Assembly (NCBI RefSeq): GCF_030814695.1
Contig: NZ_JAUSVL010000001.1
Coordinates: forward strand, 4,252,227 to 4,316,226
Source: Oligosphaera ethanolica
GTDB lineage: Bacteria > Verrucomicrobiota > Lentisphaeria > Oligosphaerales > Oligosphaeraceae
Reading direction: 5' to 3'
Length of the DNA: 64,000 nt
Shown: in pieces, positions 17,972 to 27,328 of the stretch
Layout: every line of letters begins with the position of its first letter
How positions within the stretch are numbered: position 1 is the first letter of the stretch
The notes under the pieces: model-generated
The model's input: only the letters and a program-made list of their open reading frames with translations
Databases searched by the model: none
Told to the model about the DNA's origin: nothing
Program-made: the position numbers and the translations under genes

Positions 17972-19021
17972 TTACGGGCAGTGTACGCGGCCGTGCAGAT
18001 CGCGTCCGGCGCGCAAGGCCGCTTCGGCGGCATCGCGGCGCAGACCGATAATGAGGATGCCACGGTCTATGCTGTGCTGGAAGATCAGCTCCATGTCGTT
18101 GTATTCCGGCTGGGACAGATTGATGGCGCCCAGGCCTTCCTGGCGGCAGAGCGAAGGAATGTAATGCTCGCCACGACCGCAGAAATGCTCGGCGCCGCCG
18201 CCGAATTCGCGTAGCAGCCGCTGGTTGTAGGGGAAGATGAAGTCGTCGAACAGGTCCGGTGATAGATTCATGGCCGAGTCGTCGCGCAGCATGATGCAGC
18301 CGGGCTGCATCATGCTCCAGTGGCATGAGGTCGGGCCGGCATAGGGGTAGAGCGCGAGCCACTCGCGCATGAAGGCCGCGTAGGTGTCGGTAATCAGCGC
18401 CAGGGCCTGATGGGCCAGCTCGGGGCTGTCCATGAGGTCCAGGAACATAGCTGAGCCGCGCAGCAACTCATAGACGTCCATCGGGCCTTGGAGGTCCGGA
18501 TGATAGACATTGACGTAACGGCGAATACGCGGGTAGGGCGCGAAGAGCTCGCGATAGAACTCGCCCATGGCGAAGACTTTTTCGCCGAGGCCTCGGCGCA
18601 GGTCGGGGATGCCGCGGTCCAGGAGCCGCCGTAGCTTGTCGTCATCGGTGGCCAACGGCGTCGTGGTGGGCAGAGTGTTGTGACAGTCGTCCATGATGAA
18701 GAGCTCGGCACCAAAGAGAGTCGGCATGATGCCGGTACCGTAATTGGCGCGGACGGTCAGCATCGCGCCACTGCCCTGAGCGACCTGCGCGCTGCAGGTC
18801 GCAAGCTGTTGCAGCGCCATCAGGCTGTAGTCATCCAGCGCGGCATTCACGCGCGGTGACGGCCAACTCAGCGTGGCCGCTGCGGTCGCGCGCCGGCGGG
18901 GCGAAAAGATGTCGCCACGGAACTGGCCGGCGCAGAATGCCGACCAGTCATTGCTGAGGGCCGTTTCCACGGCGTCATCAAGGCGGGTTTCCAGGTCGTC
19001 GAGATAGGGGCGCAGGTCCAT
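17972..19021 (-). CDS. Uroporphyrinogen decarboxylase (URO-D) superfamily protein
   Basis: The 349-aa product has the look of the URO-D/cobalamin methyltransferase fold: a TIM-barrel series with LTVRANYGTGIMPTLFG, PMDVYELLRGSAMFLD, SCHWSMMQPG and the late HFCGRGEHYIPSL and GAINLSQPEY strands. The HFCGRGEH histidine/cysteine could be a metal ligand, as in MtaA/MtbA-like proteins. It lacks the usual HemE N-terminal signature, so haem synthesis is unlikely. Members in PVC bacteria are often orphan. Substrate unknown. AAGGAG precedes the ATG at 19021. It lies 3' of the large membrane protein, across a GATC repeat. Confidence 0.75.
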   Translation of the reverse strand: MDLRPYLDDLETRLDDAVETALSNDWSAFCAGQFRGDIFSPRRRATAAATLSWPSPRVNAALDDYSLMALQQLATCSAQVAQGSGAMLTVRANYGTGIMPTLFGAELFIMDDCHNTLPTTTPLATDDDKLRRLLDRGIPDLRRGLGEKVFAMGEFYRELFAPYPRIRRYVNVYHPDLQGPMDVYELLRGSAMFLDLMDSPELAHQALALITDTYAAFMREWLALYPYAGPTSCHWSMMQPGCIMLRDDSAMNLSPDLFDDFIFPYNQRLLREFGGGAEHFCGRGEHYIPSLCRQEGLGAINLSQPEYNDMELIFQHSIDRGILIIGLRRDAAEAALRAGRDLHGRVHCP

Positions 19022-19035
19022 GGGGCTCCTTGCTG

Positions 19036-19219
19036 GGGGGCTGATGATCGGTCTGATCGTTTGTCTTTTGTCTTCTTCGCGGACGGATCGTCTGTCTTTT
19101 GTCTTTCTTCGCGGACGGATCCGACGGATCGGACGGATCCGATTTCTGATCGGTCGGATCGGTCTGATCGGTCTGATCGGTCTGATCGGTCTGATCGGTC
19201 TGATCGGTCTGATCGGTCA
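19036..19219. repeat. GATC-rich tandem array (9-bp unit gatcggtct)
   Basis: From 19148 to 19219 a 9-bp unit is repeated about seven times almost without change. Before it lie two cttcgcggacggat-type units separated by tttgtctttt. It fills the gap between two co-directional genes and ends six bases before the stop codon of the next one. Not coding. Confidence 0.9.
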
Positions 19220-19224
19220 GCTTG

Positions 19225-22200
19225 TCAGTCTTTGCGGTCGAGGCTGCGGTAGTAGTCATTGAGCAGGGGGCGGTATTCGTCCGCGACCTTATCAAAATCG
19301 GTATCGATGACGGCGTTGCCGCCGGTTTGGCTGATGCTGGTGACGGGCATGGGCAGTGCGGCGCCGCCTTTGAGTTCGATCTGGCTGTCTTCCAGGCGGC
19401 GGAGGACGCGTCGGCGGAGGCCGCCGAGTTCCTGCATTTGTGGCGGGGCGCTTTCCAGGGCGCGGAGGTTACGGGCGGCTTCGCCGAGGCCGCCGCTGCC
19501 GATGTAGAGCAGCCTGGCAGTAGCGAAGAGCACTTCGGTTTCCTGACGCAGTTTATGCGGCATCATGCCGGGGCCGGTCTGGTGCAGATCGCGGCGCGGT
19601 GCGGCGCCGAACATGCCGATGCTTTCGGATTGCCCGCCGAGCTTGCCGCCACCGGTGGCGCGTGCGTCCATGGTGGAGTCTTCGTCCTCGGTGACCATGC
19701 CCTTCTGGAATTGGTCGTGGGTGCGGCGGGCGTGGGTTTCACGGCCCTCATAGCCCTTGACGTGGTTTTCCACCAGTTCGCCGGTGGCCTGGCCCTCGCG
19801 ACCGGAGCCGCTGCGGCCAGTCATTTCGTTGTCGTTGGGGCGGGTGTTGCCGGATTTGCCCTTGGCGGCGAAGGACGGCATGGGGCCGTCCATCACGGCC
19901 CAGCCCATCTCGATGTCGGCGATGATGTTGTTGCCGGTAGTGTCCTGGCTCTGCATGTCGATGTCGTTCGCCTGCTCCAGAAGTTCGCCGACGATGTCTT
20001 CGAGCTCGTCGGGCAGGGGCACCAGCGGGATGTCCGGCATCTCGTCAGTATCAAAACTCTCCATGTTCCAGACGAAGTGGTCGGGCACGTCCGGTAGCCA
20101 CATTTCGACGTCCTCAACGCGCTCTTTGGTGTTGCGGATGGCGTCTAAGAGCGCGTCTTCCTTCTGGACGGCAATTTCGATGGAGGGCATGTTTTCGCTG
20201 TCGAGGGCCTGCATGACGTCTTCGAAGACTTCGCGCATTTTGCTGTTGAGTTCATTGCAGACCGGCAATTCGGGAAACTGGTAGAGATCGTTGGCCAGTT
20301 TTTCGACGAGATCGGCCATCTCCTTCTGTTCCTTGTCCATCTTGGCGAGCTGTTCCTGGACTTCCTCGTCGAAAACGCCACGGGCTTTGAAGTCGCGAGT
20401 GACTTCGGCGATGCGGGCCTGCTTTTTCTCCATGCCGTCGAGTTCGGCGGCGACATTTTTGATGACGGCGCTGGCGTCGTCGACGATTTTGCGGGCGTTG
20501 TCGACGCGCCATTGATTGAGGATGTTGAGGGCCTTCATGAGTACGGCGATGGTATCTTTTTGGCTGATGATGGCGGCCTTGAGGTCTTTTTCGCTGAGTT
20601 CTTCGGCGGCCTGGAGGGCTTTTTCGTAGGCGTGGTCCTGGTTGATGACGTCGTGGGCGTTGCGCAACTGTACGGCGAAGTCGTCTTTGGAACGCATTTC
20701 GGCTTGTGCGAGGCATTGGTCGCTGAAGATCATGATGCCTTCGGCGATCTGATCCTGGTTGTGGCCGAGGGCTTTCACGGCGATGTCCTGGCCATCGCTG
20801 GCTGCTTGAGTGTCCTTGATGGTCTCTCGCTGCATCTTGATGATTTTCTGCAGGAGCGCGAAGATGTCCGCCTTGTCCTGATGGGCTTGTTCGCTGGTGA
20901 CGCTGTCGGCCATGTTGGCCAGAGCGCTGATGATGGCCGTCTGCAGCTTCGTGCACTGCGGGAGCAGCTCAGCGCGTTCGGCGCTGCCGGCGCGATGCAG
21001 CGTCGCAAAGAGCTTGAGCACCTCGGCCATTTCGAGATTGACCAGGCCGCTGAGGATGTCGCCCAAGCCGCCCAGGCCATCGCGCTGATCCAGGAGGGCA
21101 ATGCCCATGGTGCGTACTTCCTGCTGCTGATTTTCCACGGCGCCGATGCGCTGGGAGCTCAGATCGCGGCCGAGCGCCGCCAGTTCGGCCAGCTGACGGG
21201 TGTCCCGCAGGGCGTCCCGCTGGACTTTGAGCAGCGCGGCAATGCTGTTTTCAACCTGCTGGCGGATTTCATCGCGCTTTTCGCCACTATTTTCCGCGCT
21301 GGGTATAATCACGCGGATGATGGCTGAGTAGCCGCGGCGCCTGGCGGCGTCGGGTGCTTCGTCTTCAGCCCAGACTCGGAAGCGACAGAGGGCGCCGCCG
21401 CGCGTGTTGAGCGTGCTCGTGTCAATGACAAAGCGGCCGGGAAACACCTTGGCGGCCTGGTCTTCCACTTTTACCGTGGCGATGTTGTCCGGCGTGCCAG
21501 CCTCTTTGAGCTGCTCGATGCCGACGGCGCCGACACCGAAGTCGTCTTCAGCCTTGAAGATGACGGGCAGGCCCTTGCCCGGGCTGACGGTCAGCTGCGT
21601 CGGCGTATCCACGAGGGTGACCACCGGCGCCTTGTCAGGGACAATCGTGAAGGGCAGGGGCAGATCGGCTTCAATCTGGTCGCTGGATAGCATGCGGATG
21701 CGCAAGGTGCCACCGTGGCCGACCCGGCCAGTGAGCTTGAATTGGCTGCTATCGCCGGTCTCGCTGCTGGCGATGCTGTGCTCGCCCTGGAGGAGTTCGA
21801 CTTTGGCCAGCTTCGCCGTCGCCTGGCCGGCAAAGACCATCGCGGCGCCGGCCGGAAGCGCAAAATCCTCGGCGTCATGACGGATGAGCATATTCTGCTG
21901 GCGCATATGCGCCGGCGGCGCCACGGCGCATTCCCAGCGCAACAGCCCGGGCGGGTTGCTGACGTCGACGTGATACCACTCGGAACGCGCGTCGCCAGCC
22001 AGGACGCGATAGCGGGTCTTGGCGAAGAGCGGCTTGCTTTTGACCGTGAAGACGCCGCCGTCCTGCGCCGCCAGCGCGATCTTTTCACTGCCGTCCTCAC
22101 TTTCCCACTGCAGCTCGGCGGTTTCGGGTAGGACGCCGGCCAAGGCGACGCTGAGGTCCAGTTCGGCGCCGCGTTGCCAAGTGCCGCTGCCGGGCTTGAC

Positions 22201-22833
22201 CTTGGCGATGATGGTGTCGGTGTGCGGTCTGATCCCCACAAAGGGCATGAGCACGCGTAGGGTGGCCGTGCCCATGCCGCGCGGGGAGCAGGTGAAGGCC
22301 AGCAGCCATAACGACACCAGCGCCGGCATGGCCCGCTTCAGGTAGCGCCCAGGCTTGGGCGAATAGAGCTCGCGGGGCAGGACCTGCTCAAGACGTACCG
22401 GCGATTCGGCTAGCACGGCCTCGATGAATTCCGGCGAGCAGTCGTCCCGACGGCTGAATTGCACGGCGTTGATCAGGCGGTTTTCAGTCTGGGGGCGGAC
22501 TTTCTCCACCACGGTGGCCATCGCTTCGTGACTGAGGCGGCGGCGGGAAAAGCGCAGGAGCCAGGCCGCAGCGCCGCCGCCAGCGCCTAACAACAGGGCC
22601 AGAGTCAGCCAGCGCCACGCGGTCGCCAGCGGCCAGAAAAAGTCAATGAGGACCACTACGAGCAACGCCGTGGCCAGCGCGCAGGCCATGGCGGCGCCGG
22701 CGAGGCCCGTCAGCTGGCCTTGCCGCTGCCGCTGTAAGCTGTCCAGACAGGACAGCGTCTGCCGCAGGCGGAGGCCCTGGGGGGCTGAAGGATTGGCTGT
22801 TGCTGCTGGTTGGCTCATGGGTGCTGGATCCAT
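19225..22833 (-). CDS. Large membrane-anchored coiled-coil protein (DUF4175-like)
   Basis: About 1202 aa from ATG 22833 (ATG 22818 also possible; the frame upstream is repeat DNA). Three hydrophobic segments lie near the N-terminus (about 43-66, 72-96, 150-166). A beta-rich, Ig-like region follows (about 180-520), with VTLVDTPTQLTVSPG and AEDDFGVGAVGIEQL. Then comes a long helical, coiled-coil-prone part rich in Glu/Lys/Gln (about 560-960), an acidic patch (DELEDIVGELLEQANDID) and a Gly-rich C-terminus. This order resembles the big envelope proteins found beside MoxR/DUF58/von Willebrand-domain genes in Bacteroidetes and PVC bacteria. No such partners are here. Function unknown; an envelope role is inferred. 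Confidence 0.72.
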   Translation of the reverse strand: MDPAPMSQPAATANPSAPQGLRLRQTLSCLDSLQRQRQGQLTGLAGAAMACALATALLVVVLIDFFWPLATAWRWLTLALLLGAGGGAAAWLLRFSRRRLSHEAMATVVEKVRPQTENRLINAVQFSRRDDCSPEFIEAVLAESPVRLEQVLPRELYSPKPGRYLKRAMPALVSLWLLAFTCSPRGMGTATLRVLMPFVGIRPHTDTIIAKVKPGSGTWQRGAELDLSVALAGVLPETAELQWESEDGSEKIALAAQDGGVFTVKSKPLFAKTRYRVLAGDARSEWYHVDVSNPPGLLRWECAVAPPAHMRQQNMLIRHDAEDFALPAGAAMVFAGQATAKLAKVELLQGEHSIASSETGDSSQFKLTGRVGHGGTLRIRMLSSDQIEADLPLPFTIVPDKAPVVTLVDTPTQLTVSPGKGLPVIFKAEDDFGVGAVGIEQLKEAGTPDNIATVKVEDQAAKVFPGRFVIDTSTLNTRGGALCRFRVWAEDEAPDAARRRGYSAIIRVIIPSAENSGEKRDEIRQQVENSIAALLKVQRDALRDTRQLAELAALGRDLSSQRIGAVENQQQEVRTMGIALLDQRDGLGGLGDILSGLVNLEMAEVLKLFATLHRAGSAERAELLPQCTKLQTAIISALANMADSVTSEQAHQDKADIFALLQKIIKMQRETIKDTQAASDGQDIAVKALGHNQDQIAEGIMIFSDQCLAQAEMRSKDDFAVQLRNAHDVINQDHAYEKALQAAEELSEKDLKAAIISQKDTIAVLMKALNILNQWRVDNARKIVDDASAVIKNVAAELDGMEKKQARIAEVTRDFKARGVFDEEVQEQLAKMDKEQKEMADLVEKLANDLYQFPELPVCNELNSKMREVFEDVMQALDSENMPSIEIAVQKEDALLDAIRNTKERVEDVEMWLPDVPDHFVWNMESFDTDEMPDIPLVPLPDELEDIVGELLEQANDIDMQSQDTTGNNIIADIEMGWAVMDGPMPSFAAKGKSGNTRPNDNEMTGRSGSGREGQATGELVENHVKGYEGRETHARRTHDQFQKGMVTEDEDSTMDARATGGGKLGGQSESIGMFGAAPRRDLHQTGPGMMPHKLRQETEVLFATARLLYIGSGGLGEAARNLRALESAPPQMQELGGLRRRVLRRLEDSQIELKGGAALPMPVTSISQTGGNAVIDTDFDKVADEYRPLLNDYYRSLDRKD

Positions 22834-22947
22834 GCGGGGCGGCGGTTGCGTGGCGGGGGCGGAAAGCAGTCGCCGAGGCAACCAGTAGTATACAACCGGA
22901 ACGCCGGCGAAAAAAGGCCCGCGCGTGCGTAACCGCGCTTTCTTATG

Positions 22948-23560
22948 TAATTGGTCAGTGTACACCCCGGCAGGGAATTCACCGGGGACAATTTGCACGA
23001 AACCCACGGCCAACCGCCGCCCAGACATTACACATAGGTGGCTAACCAGGCAGCGGATTTCATAGGAGCAATGCTCTTCACATAGCATGCGGCAATCGCC
23101 GGCGATGAGTTGATTGGTAACCATGCACAAGATCATTCGCCGAGGTTTTGAGCACCGAAGGTGCGCCCTAAGATAGCCCAGGGCAAGCGCCCGCAGGGCG
23201 CGTCGCCCTGGGTAAGGTGCCCCATCCCAAAAGAGCCCTGAAGGGGCGGCCTAAAAGACCTGCGACGAAGGGTCACAGCGCAAAATTGCCGCAGCAATCA
23301 ATGAGTTCCATTGCCTCTTTGGCTCCAGTCAGCTTCGCCGACTGAAGCCAAAGAGGCTGAGGAACACGGACCAATATGGCGCGCTACCCAGGGCGGCGCG
23401 CGCCTTCGGCGCCGCTTGCCCTGGGCTATCTTAGTCCGCGCTTTCAGCGCTTCTGCCGCTTCGCGGCGGAAATGCACGACGAGAAAAGGCTGCTTGGTTG
23501 AAACAACAAGTGCCGTGGATACCGTTAAATGAAGAGCATCGGTTTCATAGGAGTGATTGA
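22948..23560 (-). repeat. Composite dispersed repeat, second copy of the 10183-10837 type
   Basis: Nearly the same module order as 10183-10837, including the stretch with tagcatgcggcaatcgcc and the reverse-oriented hairpin core; its 45-nt hairpin is at 23313-23357. The left end reads taattggtcagtgtacaccc; the right end stops at ttcataggagtgattgataa without the matching inverted end, so this copy is rearranged or truncated. Non-coding, upstream of the large membrane protein gene. Confidence 0.78.
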
Positions 23561-23925
23561 TAATTGAGCGGTAGAGCAACAGGCGGCCCTAGGCGCGCCC
23601 GTCTCGGCTTTCAGCCTGCGCCGTCGCCAGAGGCTAGCGGGAGTCCACTGGCGCGCCTGTCTCCCAGGCCGCGAAGCGGTAATAAAATGCCAGATCGGCC
23701 AAGTGCGGTCAGGTAATAATAATGGATGCCAGTCAGTCCCCGGCGTCCAAGCAGTCCACAACTGGTCCCCGGTGTCCAAGGCGTCCTTCCACATGGTCCA
23801 GAAAGTCCCCACGGTCCAATCCATGGGACCATGCCTCATGTGTCTGTGAGTCCTCGCCCCAGTGCGCGCAGTCGCCAAGTCGTCCCATGGTCCCAGTCGT
23901 CCTCTGAGACCGGCCAATATCAATC
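23561..23925. other. Non-coding spacer with degenerate GGTCC/GTCC repeats
   Basis: Between two repeat elements. The first part contains GC-rich hairpin remnants. From about 23735 to 23905 there are irregular direct repeats of gtcc, ggtccccgg and ccatggtcc. Only spurious short frames are present and no gene is seen. Confidence 0.5.
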
Positions 23926-24050
23926 TCTCCTATGAAACACGCTGCCGCAAAGGTCGGCGGAAATCAAGGTCGGATGGCTGGACGGCGGCGGGCCGTGGGT
24001 TTCCTGCAAATTGTCCCAGCGAAGCGCCGGGGTGTACACTGACCGATTAC
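23926..24050 (+). repeat. Right-hand module of the GTAATCGGTCA repeat family
   Basis: Starts with tcctatgaaacacgctgccg and ends with CACTGACCGATTAC. It is almost identical to 17813-17935 and close to 32381-32500. It abuts, through ATTTTGC, the next element. Confidence 0.75.
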
Positions 24051-24057
24051 ATTTTGC

Positions 24058-24490
24058 GTAATCGGTCAGCCATTGATATTGGATGCACGACATGCCTCTG
24101 TCTGGCGCGTTGGGACGCGACGTGCCTCGCCAATGTGGCGCCCTCCGGGCGCAATTCTAACTTGCTATCATACCCCGGGTTGCGGCGCCCTCCGGGCGCC
24201 TCACCCGGGGCTATGCATGGTGCGGCCCTTCGGGCCGAACTTGGCCGATCTGCATTTTATTGCCGCGAAGCGGCAGAAGCGCTGAAAGCGCGAAACATAC
24301 CAGCCCAGGGCAAGCACGCTGAAAGCGTGCGCCGCCCTGGGGGCAACAGCGACTATGTTCGTGTTCCTCGGCTCCTTTGGCCCCAGTCGGCGGAGCTGAC
24401 TGGGGCCAAAGGGGCAATGGAACTCACTTGCTTACCTGGGGTTGACGTCGGCGCAGGTTGGGCATCCAGTATCAATGGCTGACCGATTAC
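24058..24490 (+). mobile_element. 433-bp MITE-like element with 29-bp terminal inverted repeats
   Basis: GTAATCGGTCAGCCATTGAT begins the element at 24058, and the complement at 24462-24490 matches at 28 of 29 positions. ATTTTGC flanks both sides (24051-24057, 24491-24497), a 7-bp direct repeat consistent with target duplication. The interior is closely related to 17390-17813, with the 45-nt hairpin at 24371-24415 (one G-T pair). It has no protein-coding capacity and lies upstream of the Gfo/Idh oxidoreductase gene. Confidence 0.85.
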
Positions 24491-24632
24491 ATTTTGCGGC
24501 TTTAGTTTGGGGGTTTTCACTTGGATTTGAGCGGCAGGCAATTATGCTATAGCGTTTTTCAAGACTGGCGTCGCTCCGGGTGCGGCGTCAGCGTTGTCGT
24601 CATCACTGCAAGCAAAGCCCAGGAGAGAGACT

Positions 24633-25751
24633 ATGGCAGCCCTTGAGAAGGTCCGTTTTGGCATTTTTGGCGCAGGCAGCATCGCGCTTTTCCGGCATGC
24701 GTTGGAATTGTCCCAGAATCCCGCTGCGGAGATCGTGTTGGTATATGACCCCATCAAAGCGCGTGCCGAGTATCTAGTCAGCCGTTTTGGCGGCACCGTG
24801 GCAACAAGCGAAGAGGAGATTTTCGCGAGCAAGAAGATCGATGCGGTGGTCGTGGCGACGCCGAACAGCGAGCATGCGCGGCTGACCATTGCGGCCTTCG
24901 CGGCAGGCAAGCACGTCCTCTGCGAGAAGCCCATGGCGACCAATCTTGAAGACGCCGCAGCGATGATCGCCGCCGGCAAGAAGGCGGGCAAGAAGCTGAT
25001 GATCGGCCACAACCAGTGCCTGATGGCGCCGCACCTCAAGGCGAAAAAGCTGTTGCAGGAAGGCATCATTGGCGACGTGCTGACCTTCCGGACCTCCTTC
25101 TGCCACGGCGGGCCCGAAGGCTGGTCGCAGGACAATGGGCCGCACACGTGGTTCTTCAAGAAAGAGAAAGCCTACGTGGGCAGCATGGGCGACCTTGGCG
25201 TGCACAAGGCCTATCTGATTCCTTGGCTGCTGGGCACGGACATCGCCGAAGCCGGCGCCTTCATCGCCACCATGCACAAGAAGAACGAGAAGGGCAAGCC
25301 CATCACGGTCGACGACAACGCCGTGTGCATTCTACGCATGGCCAACGGTATCATCGGTCAGCTGACCGCCAGCTGGACCTACTATGGCGGCGAAGACAAC
25401 ACCACGACCTTCATCGGCACCAAGGGCCGTATGGTCCTGGGCGCCAATCCAGACTACCAGGTCGAAGTTTTCCTGGGCAACGGCGAACGCGTCCTCTACA
25501 AAGTCGGCGCCGTCGCCACCAACACCGTACAGGTCAAAAGCGGCATTCCGGACTTGTTTGTGGACAGCATCCTCGACGATTTCGAGCCGCCCTTCGATGG
25601 GCTCAAGGGCTACAAGGCCCTCGCTGCGGTCGTCGCCTGCATGAACTGCGCCGAAACGGGCCAGATATCCAAGGTCAACAACGTGCCGGTGCCAGTGAAA
25701 GCCGCCGCCGCCGCCAAGGCCAAGGCCACGAAGAAAGCGAAAAAGGCCTGA
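24633..25751 (+). CDS. Gfo/Idh/MocA-family NAD(P)-dependent oxidoreductase
   Basis: The 372-aa product starts at ATG 24633 after AGGAGAGAG. The Rossmann start is VRFGIFGAGSIALFRHALEL; the family motif CEKPMATNLEDAA supplies the catalytic Lys of the EKP motif. MGDLGVHKAYLIPWLL fits the D-x-G-x-H active-site motif, and the C-terminal alpha/beta domain follows. The family oxidises or reduces sugars and cyclitols. It ends in an unusual Ala/Lys tail (about 355-372). uxaC follows after 150 bp, so a role in uronate use is plausible, possibly replacing the missing fructuronate/tagaturonate reductase, but that is inference. Confidence 0.9.
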   Translation: MAALEKVRFGIFGAGSIALFRHALELSQNPAAEIVLVYDPIKARAEYLVSRFGGTVATSEEEIFASKKIDAVVVATPNSEHARLTIAAFAAGKHVLCEKPMATNLEDAAAMIAAGKKAGKKLMIGHNQCLMAPHLKAKKLLQEGIIGDVLTFRTSFCHGGPEGWSQDNGPHTWFFKKEKAYVGSMGDLGVHKAYLIPWLLGTDIAEAGAFIATMHKKNEKGKPITVDDNAVCILRMANGIIGQLTASWTYYGGEDNTTTFIGTKGRMVLGANPDYQVEVFLGNGERVLYKVGAVATNTVQVKSGIPDLFVDSILDDFEPPFDGLKGYKALAAVVACMNCAETGQISKVNNVPVPVKAAAAAKAKATKKAKKA

Positions 25752-25901
25752 TAGCGGCCTTGCCGGCAGCGCTGCGTAACTCGGCACGCCGCCGGCTGGG
25801 GCGGCAAGTCGCCAGAGACGGAAGCAGGGGGCACCACGTCAGGATCGTGGTGCCCCGTTGTTGTCAGAGCAGAACATTTGAGTACAACACCAGGAGTGAC
25901 C

Positions 25902-27272
25902 ATGGCTTTTCTTGATGCACATTATCTCTTGCAGGGCAAGACGTCCGAGGCCATCTACGCGGACATCGCGGACTTGCCCATTATTGACGCACACAACCAC
26001 TGCGACGTCAAGGCCCTCAGCGAGAACCGCTGCTTCAGCGATATCTGGGAAGCCGAAGGCGCGACCGACCACTATGTGTGGGAGTGCCTGCGCAAATGCG
26101 GCGTGCAGGAAGAATACCTCACGGGCAAAAACCGCAGCAATCAGGAGAAGTGGCTGGCCATGGCCGCGGCCTTTGACAAAGTCGCCGGCAATCCCACCTA
26201 CGAGTGGATACACCTGGACCTCAAGCGCCGCCTCGGCATCGACGAACTGATCAGCGCCGAAAACGCCCAGCTCATCTGGGACAAGAGCAAGGCCGTGCTC
26301 AACCGGCCGGACATGGCCCAGCAGGAGCTGATCAAACAGATGAAGGTGGAGGCCATGTGCTCCACCGATGACCCGGTGGACACCCTCGAATACCACCTGG
26401 CCCTGCAGAAATCGCCGCTGGCGGGCGTGGTCCGCCCGACCTTCCGGCCGGACCGTGCCATGAATGTGTACAAGCCCGACTGGGCGGACTACCTCGCGCA
26501 GCTCGAACGCCGCTGGCAGACCCACTGCAATTCCATCGACGACCTCATCGCCGTGCTGCAAAAGGCGCATGACTTCTTCGCCACCCTGGGCTGCAAGGCC
26601 AGCGACCACGGCATGACGGTGCCCTACGGCTATCAAGTCAGCACCGCTGACGCCAACGAGATTTTCCTGCGCGCCCGTGACCGCAAGAAACTGAGCAAAA
26701 ATGACGTCGTGGCCTTCATGTCTTACGTCTTCAATGAAGTGGCCGAGATGGACGCGAAGAAGGACTGGGTCTTCCAGATTCACATCGGCGCTGTCCGCGA
26801 CACGCGCGACTCGCTGTTCAACAGCATCGGCGCCGATGTCGGCGGCGATATCTCCGACCACCTCACGGACTACGTGACGCCGTTGCTGCCTCTGCTCAAC
26901 CGTTTTGACCACCGCCTGAAGATCGTGTTGTATAACATGAACCCGATCCACAACGCCACCCTGGCGCAGCTGACACGGGCTTTCGGCGAAAAGGTCAGCC
27001 TGGGCCTGGCCTGGTGGCTCAACGACTCCTATATCGGCATGAAAACCCAGCTGGACTACGTCGGCTCAGTGGACGTGCTCAGCAATCTGGCCGGTATGGT
27101 GTCAGATTCGCGCAAGATTCTTTCCTATGGCTCGCGTCATGAGGTGTTCCGGCGGACGTTGTCGCGCTCGCTGGCCGGCATGGTGGACCAGGGGCAGATG
27201 CCCTGTGAGGTCGCCAAACGCCTGGCCGTCAGCTTGGCTTACGAACGCCCCAAGGCGCTTTTCGGTTTCTAA
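25902..27272 (+). CDS. uxaC: Uronate (glucuronate/galacturonate) isomerase
   Basis: 456 aa from ATG 25902 behind AGGAG. It isomerises D-glucuronate to D-fructuronate and D-galacturonate to D-tagaturonate. Family marks of this divergent amidohydrolase are LPIIDAHNHCDVKALSENR near the N-terminus, the long helical insert, MCSTDDPVDTLEYHLAL, HIGAVRDTRDSLFNSIGADV, and GLAWWLNDS..GMVSDSRKILSYGSRHEVFRR near the end (quoted in two parts). It is the entry enzyme of the catabolic cluster ending with kdgK and the aldolase. Confidence 0.95.
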   Translation: MAFLDAHYLLQGKTSEAIYADIADLPIIDAHNHCDVKALSENRCFSDIWEAEGATDHYVWECLRKCGVQEEYLTGKNRSNQEKWLAMAAAFDKVAGNPTYEWIHLDLKRRLGIDELISAENAQLIWDKSKAVLNRPDMAQQELIKQMKVEAMCSTDDPVDTLEYHLALQKSPLAGVVRPTFRPDRAMNVYKPDWADYLAQLERRWQTHCNSIDDLIAVLQKAHDFFATLGCKASDHGMTVPYGYQVSTADANEIFLRARDRKKLSKNDVVAFMSYVFNEVAEMDAKKDWVFQIHIGAVRDTRDSLFNSIGADVGGDISDHLTDYVTPLLPLLNRFDHRLKIVLYNMNPIHNATLAQLTRAFGEKVSLGLAWWLNDSYIGMKTQLDYVGSVDVLSNLAGMVSDSRKILSYGSRHEVFRRTLSRSLAGMVDQGQMPCEVAKRLAVSLAYERPKALFGF

Positions 27273-27328
27273 ACACATACCGCCACTGCCTGCGGCCTGG
27301 CCATCGGGCGAACAACTGATTCAGACTC

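Noticed and set aside
17972..19021. Assignment as hemE (uroporphyrinogen decarboxylase proper)
   Set aside because: The typical HemE N-terminal substrate motif is missing and no haem genes are near; only the superfamily is supported.
22834..23136. N-terminal extension of the large membrane protein
   Set aside because: The extension lies in dispersed repeat DNA and the identical peptide would be made from the copy at 10166-10534.
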